In this document: piece after piece, positions 23,012 through 35,494 of the stretch
How positions within the stretch are numbered: the first letter of the stretch is position 1
Layout of the letters: every line of letters starts with the position of its first letter
Assembly (NCBI GenBank): GCA_014376645.1
Contig: JACMRD010000239.1
Coordinates: forward strand, 1-37,957
Direction of reading: 5' to 3'
DNA from: Herminiimonas sp.
GTDB taxonomy: Bacteria; Pseudomonadota; Gammaproteobacteria; Burkholderiales; Burkholderiaceae_D
DNA length: 37,957 bases
Notes under the pieces: model-generated
Databases searched by the model: none
What the model was told of the DNA's origin: nothing
The model's input: only the letters and a program-made list of their open reading frames with translations
Program-made: the position numbers and the translations under genes

Positions 23012-23788
23012 TTATTTAAACATCAATGCCGTCAGCAGAAAATCCAGGAAAAGGACTGACAGCGAAGCGAACACAACCGTGCGGGTGGTCGCCCGCGCCA
23101 CGCCTTCCGGTGTCGGCTGCGATTCGAAGCCCTGGTACAAGGCGATGAACGTCACAGCCACGCCGAAGATCGCGCTCTTGATCACGCCGTTGGCAATGTC
23201 TTGCCAAACATCGACGCCACCCTGCATTTGCGACCAGAATGCGCCTTCGTCAACCCCGATCAGCTTGACGCCGACCAGGTAACCGCCATACACCCCCAGT
23301 GCGGAGAACAAGGCCGCCAGAAGCGGCATGGCGACCACGCCAGCCCAGAAGCGCGGCGCAATGATCCGCTGCATCGGATTGACGGCCATCATCTCCATTG
23401 CCGAGAGCTGCTCGCCGGCCTTCATCAAGCCGATCTCCGCGGTGAGCGACGTCCCGGCACGGCCAGCAAACAGCAGCGCGGTCACCACCGGCCCGAGTTC
23501 CCGGGTCAGCGAGAGCGCCACCAGCAAGCCCAGCGCCTGTTCGGAACCGTACTTGTTGAGCGTGTAATACCCCTGCAGGCCAAGCACAAACCCGACGAAC
23601 AGCCCCGAGATCGCAATGATCACCAGCGAATAATTGCCGATGAAATGAATCTGGTCCGTGATCAGTCGCCCCCGCCGCCACAGTCCGCCCGAAGCGCGCA
23701 GGATCGCGAAGAACATCCTTGTCGCATACCCGATGCTGCCGATGCCGACCCGGGTCGAGCGGCCGATGCGTTCCAGAAGTGACAGCAT
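23012..23788 (-). CDS. mlaE: MlaE, phospholipid ABC transporter permease
   Basis: QIHFIGNYSLVIIAISGLFVGFVLGLQGYYTLNKYG...ELGPVVTALLFAGRAGTSLTAEIG. Confidence 0.96.
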   Translation of the reverse strand: MLSLLERIGRSTRVGIGSIGYATRMFFAILRASGGLWRRGRLITDQIHFIGNYSLVIIAISGLFVGFVLGLQGYYTLNKYGSEQALGLLVALSLTRELGPVVTALLFAGRAGTSLTAEIGLMKAGEQLSAMEMMAVNPMQRIIAPRFWAGVVAMPLLAALFSALGVYGGYLVGVKLIGVDEGAFWSQMQGGVDVWQDIANGVIKSAIFGVAVTFIALYQGFESQPTPEGVARATTRTVVFASLSVLFLDFLLTALMFK

Positions 23789-24615
23789 CAGTTGCCCCCG
23801 CCGGCTGGCGCGCGGCCCAGGCCCAGATCGTCAGCCAGGGACGCGCCCGGGTAGTGAAACGGCACCGGACCATCGGCCTCGGCGTGCACGAACTGGCGCA
23901 CGTACGGGTCGGCAGATTCACGCAGATCCGCCGGCGTGCCGTGGGCGACGATCTTGCCCTGCGACAGAAAATACACGTAATCGGCGATCAAGAACGATTC
24001 TTGCACATCGTGAGACACCAGGATCGAGGTCGAACCGAGGACGTCGTTGAGGCTGCGGATGAGCGTTGCAGTCACGCCCATCGAAATCGGGTCGAGACCG
24101 GCAAACGGCTCGTCATACATGATCAGTTGCGGATCGAGCGCAATGGCGCGCGCCAGCGCCACGCGGCGCGCCATGCCGCCGGAAATCTCGGCCGGCATCA
24201 GGCGCGCGGCATTGCGCAGTCCGACTGCATGCAGCTTCATCAGTACCAGATCGCGCAGCAGCGACTCCGGCAACTCCGCATGCTCGCGCAGCGGAAAGGC
24301 GACGTTTTCGAAGACGGACAGGTCAGTGAACAGGGCACCGTGCTGGAACAGCATGCCCATCTTGCGCCGCTGTGCGTACAGCCGTTTGGTGTCGTGCGAG
24401 TCGACCGCTTCGCCGTTGATCGCAACGGTCCCGGCGCCGGCGCGCAACTGGCCACCGATCAAGCGCAGGATGGTGGTCTTACCGGAGCCCGAGCCGCCCA
24501 TGACGGCGATGATCTTGCCGCGTGCGAAGTCCATGTCGATACCCGCAAGAATCCGGCGCTCACCATAACTGAATTGCAGATTGCGGATTTCGACGAGGTT
24601 CTGGACGGGGGACAC
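23788..24615 (-). CDS. mlaF: MlaF, phospholipid ABC transporter ATPase
   Basis: Walker A GGSGSGKTTILRLIGG; Walker B LIMYDEPFAGLDPI; probable GTG start (V-SPVQNLVEIRNLQFSYG) at 24615, overlapping mlaE by 1 bp. Confidence 0.94.
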   Translation of the reverse strand: MSPVQNLVEIRNLQFSYGERRILAGIDMDFARGKIIAVMGGSGSGKTTILRLIGGQLRAGAGTVAINGEAVDSHDTKRLYAQRRKMGMLFQHGALFTDLSVFENVAFPLREHAELPESLLRDLVLMKLHAVGLRNAARLMPAEISGGMARRVALARAIALDPQLIMYDEPFAGLDPISMGVTATLIRSLNDVLGSTSILVSHDVQESFLIADYVYFLSQGKIVAHGTPADLRESADPYVRQFVHAEADGPVPFHYPGASLADDLGLGRAPAGGGN

Positions 24616-24761
24616 GGGGGCGCTTTGCGGCCATAAAGGCGTGATTGTAGTGCAGAACAGGCAATGCCCGCCCACGCGCCCGAGCTCGGGAGTGTGCTGG
24701 ACCACACAAGCGTCAACACAAAACGACAATTACCAGCGTTTTGGTCGACGCCTGGCCTGTT

Positions 24762-26225
24762 TCAGCGCGGCAGAACCGATGCGCCCATCAGGAATTCATC
24801 GACTGCTCGTGCGCATTGGCGTCCTTCGCGGATGGCCCAAACCACCAATGACTGGCCGCGCCGCATGTCGCCAGCAACGAAGACCTTATCGACTGTGGTC
24901 TTGTAGCAACCCTCGCCGTCGGTCGTGGCGCGCGCATTGCCGCGGGCATCCTTCTCGACCCCGAAGGCATCCAGCACCTGTGCCACCGGCGAGACGAATC
25001 CCATGGCCAGCAACACGAGGTCGGCTTTCATCTCGAATTCGGAGTTCGGCACTTCCTGCATCTTGCCGTCCTTCCATTCGACCCGGGCGCCGATCAGCTT
25101 GTCGACCTTGCCGCCCTTGCCTTCAAGACGTTTGGTGGCGACCGCCCAGTCGCGCTCGCAGCCTTCTTCGTGCGACGATGAAGTACGCAGCTTGGTCGGC
25201 CAGTACGGCCAGACCATCGGCTTGTTTTCAACGTCAGGCGGTTGCGGCATGAGTTCGAACTGGGCAACCGATGCCGCACCGTGCCGATTCGATGTTCCGA
25301 CACAATCGGAGCCGGTATCGCCACCGCCGATGACGACAACGTGCTTGCCGGTGGCCATGATCTGGTCCTTGACCTTGTCACCGGCATCGACCTTGTTTTG
25401 CAGCGGCAGGAAGTCCATGGCGAAGTGCACGCCCTTGAGGTCACGCCCAGGCACCGGCAGATCGCGCGGGTTTTCGGCGCCGCCGGCGATGACGACAGCG
25501 TCGAAATCCTGGCTTAGCTGGTCGGGGAAGATGGTTTCCTTGGCCCAGTTATTGACGTTGCCCGGAAAATCCTTGCCCACCAGAACGCTGGTGCGAAAGG
25601 TCACGCCCTCGGCCTCCATCTGTTCGACGCGGCGGTCGATGTGGGTCTTTTCCATCTTGAAATCAGGAATGCCGTAGCGCAGCAGGCCACCGACGCGATC
25701 GCTTTTCTCGAACACGGTGACGTCGTGACCGACCCGCGCCAGCTGCTGGGCTGCCGCCATGCCGGCCGGACCGGAACCAACCACAGCAACCTTCTTGCCG
25801 GTCTTGTGCTTGGGTGGTTGTGGCACGACCCAGCCGTTTTCCCAGCCCTTGTCGATGATGAAATGCTCGATCGACTTGATGCCGACCGGGTCGCTGTTGA
25901 TGCCCAGGGTACAGGCGGATTCGCACGGCGCCGGACAGATACGGCCGGTGAACTCCGGGAAATTGTTGGTCGAGTGCAGGTTGTCGAGCGCCTGCTTGTA
26001 GTTGCCGTGATACACCAGATCATTCCAGTCGGGAATGATGTTGTTGACCGGGCAGCCCGTATTGCAGAATGGAATACCGCAATCCATGCAGCGCGCGCCC
26101 TGGATCTTGGCTTCCGTATCTGACAGGTGCAGCAGGAATTCCTTGTAATGCCTGGTGCGCGTCTGGGGCGCTTCGCTGGCCTCTTTCAGCCGCGAATACT
26201 CCATGAAGCCAGTGATTTTACCCAT
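24762..26225 (-). CDS. gltD: Glutamate synthase (NADPH) small subunit
   Basis: [16 protein letters not shown]...[41 protein letters not shown]. Confidence 0.97.
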   Translation of the reverse strand: MGKITGFMEYSRLKEASEAPQTRTRHYKEFLLHLSDTEAKIQGARCMDCGIPFCNTGCPVNNIIPDWNDLVYHGNYKQALDNLHSTNNFPEFTGRICPAPCESACTLGINSDPVGIKSIEHFIIDKGWENGWVVPQPPKHKTGKKVAVVGSGPAGMAAAQQLARVGHDVTVFEKSDRVGGLLRYGIPDFKMEKTHIDRRVEQMEAEGVTFRTSVLVGKDFPGNVNNWAKETIFPDQLSQDFDAVVIAGGAENPRDLPVPGRDLKGVHFAMDFLPLQNKVDAGDKVKDQIMATGKHVVVIGGGDTGSDCVGTSNRHGAASVAQFELMPQPPDVENKPMVWPYWPTKLRTSSSHEEGCERDWAVATKRLEGKGGKVDKLIGARVEWKDGKMQEVPNSEFEMKADLVLLAMGFVSPVAQVLDAFGVEKDARGNARATTDGEGCYKTTVDKVFVAGDMRRGQSLVVWAIREGRQCARAVDEFLMGASVLPR

Positions 26226-26263
26226 GATAATCCTTCGATTTTTATTGTGTGATCAACGGCGCA

Positions 26264-30943
<4,680 letters not shown>

Positions 30944-30978
30944 GGTGCTCTCCAAACTCGCGTGGTGGCCGACTAGCG

Positions 30979-31007
30979 ACTATAGTGCAGCGCACACAGG
31001 AGATCAA
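30979..31007 (-). promoter_or_regulatory. Candidate sigma70 promoter of gltBD
   Basis: Minus strand TTGATC - 17 nt - TATAGT about 36 bp upstream of the gltB ATG. Confidence 0.55.
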
Positions 31008-31014
31008 TTAAAAT

Positions 31015-31084
31015 AATTGGGGTCAGAGTCGAATTAAAAAGCACTATTTCCGGCTACGAATAAAATAGGGACAGAGTAAATTTA
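31015..31084 (+). repeat. Two direct copies of the RAYT-flanking motif (GGGGTCAGAGT and AGGGACAGAGT)
   Basis: AATTGGGGTCAGAGTCGAATTAA (31015-31037) and ATAGGGACAGAGTAAATTTA (31065-31084). Confidence 0.7.
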
Positions 31085-31102
31085 GCTCGATAAGATTATT
31101 CG

Positions 31103-31128
31103 ATCCACGGCTGCCCGCAGCCTTGGAT
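31103..31128. repeat. REP-like hairpin just downstream of the RAYT gene
   Basis: ATCCA-c-GGCTG-CCCG-CAGCC-t-TGGAT: 10 bp of pairing with one internal mismatch and a 4-nt loop. Confidence 0.65.
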
Positions 31129-31150
31129 GCACCTCGCCTTGGCATGCGAT

Positions 31151-31876
31151 TCAAGGCTGGGTCACCGGCGCCGGCTGTGGCGCCGCCGATATGCTCCGTG
31201 GCGGCCTGCCGCGCCGCGCAGGGCGCACCCGCTGATGCGATTGCTTTTCCAGCGCCACCTTGAATTGCTCTGAGCCGATCGCCCAGCCTTTCAGCGTTGC
31301 ATCGGTGAGGACGCGGACTTCATGGTCTGGAATCGCTTCCTCGACCAGCGCCCGGTACGCGGCCTCACGGGCGAACGGCGTGTTACCCAAGGCCCATAAC
31401 AGCGCGTGCTCGGACACCAGCGGATCAGGCTTCGTACCGGCATGATGCAGATAGCTCGACCAGCGGTAATGCTCCGGCTGGGCGGCAAGTCCGGCACGCA
31501 CCGGATTGAGCTCGATGTAGCGCGAGCACAACAAGAAATAGCGTTCGGAGTCCACCACCGCCGCCTTGTACCGACCCTGCCAAAGGGTGCCGACGCGCTC
31601 GTATTTGTGATTGAAATACGGAACGTAGAACCGTCCGATCCATTGCATCATGCGCGCCAGTCCAGTCTGATCGGCAGGCGAGGCAAGCAGATGCAGGTGG
31701 TTGGGCATGAGCACATAGGCGTGGATGGCGACCTTGAACTGGCGCGACGCGTCTTTCAGATATTTCAGGAAAATCAGGTAATCGTCGTCGTCGTGAAAGA
31801 CCGGCTGCCGGCCGGCACCACGCTGAATGACGTGATGCGGTTGGTAGGGCACGATGAGGCGGGGGAGACGGGCCAT
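31151..31876 (-). CDS. REP-associated tyrosine transposase (RAYT, Y1_Tnp family)
   Basis: MARLPRLIVPYQPHHVIQRGAGRQPVF...HAYVLMPNHLHLLASP (HLH pair)...LWQGRYKAAVVDSERYFLLCSRYIELNPVRAGL; start at 31876 preferred. Confidence 0.93.
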   Translation of the reverse strand: MARLPRLIVPYQPHHVIQRGAGRQPVFHDDDDYLIFLKYLKDASRQFKVAIHAYVLMPNHLHLLASPADQTGLARMMQWIGRFYVPYFNHKYERVGTLWQGRYKAAVVDSERYFLLCSRYIELNPVRAGLAAQPEHYRWSSYLHHAGTKPDPLVSEHALLWALGNTPFAREAAYRALVEEAIPDHEVRVLTDATLKGWAIGSEQFKVALEKQSHQRVRPARRGRPPRSISAAPQPAPVTQP

Positions 31877-31883
31877 GGCAACG

Positions 31884-31937
31884 CAATCCGGTGGAAAGCA
31901 CCATTGTACCGCCTGGATTGACTCTGTCCCCAATAGT
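31884..31937. repeat. Upstream RAYT-flanking unit: imperfect hairpin plus inverted GGGGACAGAGT motif
   Basis: CAATCCGGTGG...CCGCCTGGATTG imperfect inverted repeat (31884-31920), then TTGACTCTGTCCCCAATAGT (31918-31937), the inverse of the motifs at 31015-31084. Confidence 0.6.
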
Positions 31938-31958
31938 TCTGGCGCAGAGTCTCGACGG

Positions 31959-33476
31959 TTAGAGCTTGCCCCTGCCCCAGGATGGATCGACCTGGCGGCG
32001 CTGCTCGATGGCGCGCACCACCAGTTGCCGCAGTTCGTCCAACGGGACGACTTCCGGGAAATTGATCTTTGCCCTCGGCAAGGACAAATCCCAGTCGCCG
32101 TAGATCAGGCCGATCGGATGCCGGTTCACGATCAGCGGCAAGACCATGAAACTGGTCGCAGTCGGCAAGGCTTCTTTCAACCAGCGTGGCAGCTTGGTCA
32201 TGAAATTCGGGTCCTGCGCATTTTCGATGAAAATCATCTTGTCGTTGGCCAGCGCGGCATGAAATACATCGGGCTGGTAGGCATCGCTGAATGCGAGGCG
32301 AGAGGCCAGTTCCTGCAGGCCGTCGCCGAAGACGAGCCGTGCGACATAACGCTCCTGGTCGGGATTACGCAGGAAAGCAATGGTGCGGCTGAATCCCAGT
32401 CCCTTGAAGACCGTCTCGAGCGCCATCGTCAATAGCTGGCTGGTGCTGGCCGAGGCGGATGCACCACGCATGTCGGCTACACCGCGTGCCAGGATCTGTG
32501 CCGCGTCGACCGGCTTGCCTGCCAGCGCGATTTGGACGCTGCCCTGCGCCGCAGGCTCTGCGTGAGCGAGGCGGGGCAACTGCACACCCGCGTCGTTCTG
32601 GGCACTCTCGCGGGCGCCTTCCACTGCGACCAGCAATTGTTCCCGATCCAGTCCGAGCATCGACGCGTAGTCGCCGGCAAGTTCACCGATGGCAGCATCG
32701 AGAATGCCGCCTGCCGCCGGTTGGCTGCAGATCAGGTCGGCACAGCGGGTCGACAGCGTCGAGACCGCAGCCAGCCAGTCGGTATGGCCGAGCGGTTCGT
32801 GCGCCAATCGGGGCACCACGTCATGCAGCGTCGCCACCAGTCCGGCTGGCAAACCCCACTGCTGCGCCACCAGACGACCAACCGCATCGAAGCCCAGACC
32901 CAGCACTTCGTCGGTCGCCGTCATCTCGCTGCCACCCTCGGCAAGGCGCTCCTGGATCGCCTGCCACAGCTCCGGCAGATAGAACGAGACCATCATCCGG
33001 CCGAGCGAATGCAGCATCGAGCAGACCACTGCTTCCTCGGTGTCGTACATGGTGGCGGTGGACGCGACCTGGCGGGCGATGTGGCCGGCCAGCAGCGCCT
33101 TCTCCATTTCACCGCGCGCGCCACAGGACTCCGGAGACGCCGCCGACAGACCGTCGATGAGCTTCAGGCCCAGCGCCAGGTGGCCAATCGAATCGGTGCC
33201 CAGCACGATGACTGCCTTGGAGACGGTATTGATGTCCTGTCCGAAGACCGAATACATGGCGCTATTGGCTAGTCGGAGTACCCGCTGGGTCAATGCCGGA
33301 TCGGCCAGCACCGTCTTGGTCATGTTGAATTCGCGGTCGTTGTCGCCGCGCATGGCGCCGACGATCGCGCCGATCACGCGTGAGAATCCCGGAAGATCGC
33401 CGCGCCGGCGCACCCGCGACCAAAGGAGGTCAAGCGTCTTTTCCGGACTCTGCGTTATGGTCTGCGTCATATTCAT
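31959..33476 (-). CDS. HDOD-domain protein with C-terminal GAF-like region
   Basis: GDLPGFSRVIGAIVGAM...LADPALTQRVLRLANSAMYS...SMLHSLGRMMVSFY (HDOD). C-terminal assignment is less certain. Confidence 0.85.
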   Translation of the reverse strand: MNMTQTITQSPEKTLDLLWSRVRRRGDLPGFSRVIGAIVGAMRGDNDREFNMTKTVLADPALTQRVLRLANSAMYSVFGQDINTVSKAVIVLGTDSIGHLALGLKLIDGLSAASPESCGARGEMEKALLAGHIARQVASTATMYDTEEAVVCSMLHSLGRMMVSFYLPELWQAIQERLAEGGSEMTATDEVLGLGFDAVGRLVAQQWGLPAGLVATLHDVVPRLAHEPLGHTDWLAAVSTLSTRCADLICSQPAAGGILDAAIGELAGDYASMLGLDREQLLVAVEGARESAQNDAGVQLPRLAHAEPAAQGSVQIALAGKPVDAAQILARGVADMRGASASASTSQLLTMALETVFKGLGFSRTIAFLRNPDQERYVARLVFGDGLQELASRLAFSDAYQPDVFHAALANDKMIFIENAQDPNFMTKLPRWLKEALPTATSFMVLPLIVNRHPIGLIYGDWDLSLPRAKINFPEVVPLDELRQLVVRAIEQRRQVDPSWGRGKL

Positions 33477-33564
33477 CGTATTGGGATTGGCCAGCTTGTT
33501 CGGTGGAGTGCAACCACGCTCGGTATCGACTGTTGGACTGTTGGACTGTTGATAAAAGGGGCCG

Positions 33565-35277
33565 TCAGGCCGCGAGGTTGGCGGCTTCCCTGGTCGCGCG
33601 CAGGATCTCCAGCGCGGCGTCCGGCATCAGGGGATGACCGGTCAGATACCCCTGGATCAAGGCGCAGCCCTGTTGGGCCAGAAAAGAGAACTGTTCTTCA
33701 TTCTCGACACCTTCGGCAACCGTGGTCAGATTGAGGTGATCCGCCAGACTCAGGACCACGTTGCAGATCGCCGCATCCTTGACCGAAGAAGGCAGATCCT
33801 TGATGAAGGCGCGATCGATTTTCAGCGCCGCGATCGGGAAGCGCTTGAGGTAAGCCAACGAAGAGTAGCCGGTGCCGAAATCGTCGATGGCGATACGCAC
33901 GTCGCGCGCCGTGATCGAATGCAGCAAGGCTTCTGCGTGCTCCGGGTCGGACATCAGGATACCCTCGGTGATCTCCAGCAGCAGCTGCTCGCCGCGTAGA
34001 CCGGACAGCGCGATCGCATCATCCATCAATTCCAGGAAGCGCTCGTTGCGGAACTGGCGCGGACTAACGTTGACCGAGACATAGAGCTGGCGGCCGGCGG
34101 CTTCTTCGAATTTGCGCAACTGGACGCAGGCTGCTTTCAAGACCCAGGCGCCCAGCAGGTTGATCAAGCCGTTACTTTCCGCCATCGGAATGAATTGCAA
34201 CGGCGAGACCAGGCCGAGCACCGGATGGCGCCAGCGCATCAGCGCCTCGAAGCCCATGATGCAGCGGGTCCGGGCATCGACGATCGGCTGGTAATGGAGC
34301 AGAAACTCGCCGTTGCGCACGGCCTCGAACATTGCCGCCTCCATCGAGACGTCGTGTTCGGGCTGGGTGAATTTCTGGTGACTGAAGACGACGCAGCGCG
34401 ATTTCCCGGTTTCCTTGGCGCGTTGCATTGCCGTGTCGGCATGCGCCAGCAGCTTGACTTCATTTTCGCCATGAGCCGGATAGGTCGCCGCGCCAATCGA
34501 TGCGCTGACATACAGCGTGTGGGGATCGATTTCAAAAGGTAGTTGGATCGACGAAATCATGCGCCGGGCGACGACCTGGATTTCCTCTTCCGATACCGCC
34601 GATGGCAGGATTGCGACGAATTCGTCACCCCCGATGCGCGCCAGCGTATCGATGTCGCGCAGTCCGTCGCGCAGACGGATCGCCGTCATCTGCAGCATGG
34701 TGTCGCCCACCGAATGGCCCAGGGCATCATTGACCTTCTTGAATCCGTCGAGGTCCAGCACCAGCACCGAAAAGCCGACGCCGGTACGACGCGCCTGCGC
34801 CAGGGCCATGCGCAGGCGGTCTGCAAGCAACGCGCGATTGGGCAGGCTGGTCAGCGTATCGTGAGTGGTCATGTGCTGCAGGCGTTGCTCGGTTGCATGC
34901 TCGACACTGATGTCGCGCACCACGGCCAGCAATTCGGTGGCTTCCTTGTCGTTGACGTAGGTCGCAAACTGGATTTCGACCCACACCACGGCAGCCTGGG
35001 TGTAGAGGCGCACCCGCACCCGGGTAGGCTGGCGCGATTCGAGCGCCTGGGTCAGGGCGACTTCCGCCGAGAGTCGATCCTCGATCGCCAGTTGATCTGC
35101 CAGCAATGTACCGATCAGATCGTTGGTCGGCGCGATCAATCCAACGGCGCGTCGACTCAGGAACAGGATCTTGCCGTTCTCACTGACACGGAACACGGCG
35201 TCCCCGGCGGCCTCCATCAGGCTTTCCAGTTGCGCTACCGCGGTGCTGTCGGACGAGTCGCTGCGTCGGGAGAACAT
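33565..35277 (-). CDS. PAS-GGDEF-EAL sensor protein, putative cyclic-di-GMP turnover enzyme
   Basis: Intact ARIGGDEFVAIL and GFEALMRWRHP; DDFGTGYSSLAYLKRFPIAALKID; N-terminal PAS-like region. Confidence 0.93.
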   Translation of the reverse strand: MFSRRSDSSDSTAVAQLESLMEAAGDAVFRVSENGKILFLSRRAVGLIAPTNDLIGTLLADQLAIEDRLSAEVALTQALESRQPTRVRVRLYTQAAVVWVEIQFATYVNDKEATELLAVVRDISVEHATEQRLQHMTTHDTLTSLPNRALLADRLRMALAQARRTGVGFSVLVLDLDGFKKVNDALGHSVGDTMLQMTAIRLRDGLRDIDTLARIGGDEFVAILPSAVSEEEIQVVARRMISSIQLPFEIDPHTLYVSASIGAATYPAHGENEVKLLAHADTAMQRAKETGKSRCVVFSHQKFTQPEHDVSMEAAMFEAVRNGEFLLHYQPIVDARTRCIMGFEALMRWRHPVLGLVSPLQFIPMAESNGLINLLGAWVLKAACVQLRKFEEAAGRQLYVSVNVSPRQFRNERFLELMDDAIALSGLRGEQLLLEITEGILMSDPEHAEALLHSITARDVRIAIDDFGTGYSSLAYLKRFPIAALKIDRAFIKDLPSSVKDAAICNVVLSLADHLNLTTVAEGVENEEQFSFLAQQGCALIQGYLTGHPLMPDAALEILRATREAANLAA

Positions 35278-35494
35278 TCTGAGAGGGTTCTTTATGATGA
35301 TTCAATCGTTTGCCGCATGCCTGGCATCGTCGACCACATCGTGGCCGCATGATGAGGCGGTACACCGAGCCAACTGCAAAAAAGGAAATGTCGGAATGTA
35401 AAACTAACTGAGTCGAAAGCTTAATCTACTCGCCACCATAAATGTAAATTAATTGCCTTGGACTAATATTTCACAACAGTTTCCCATGCTCAAT

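Noticed and set aside
24679-24690. 12-bp perfect palindrome CCCGAGCTCGGG upstream of mlaF
   Set aside because: Short and GC-rich; could arise by chance in this genome composition. No T-run or operator context.
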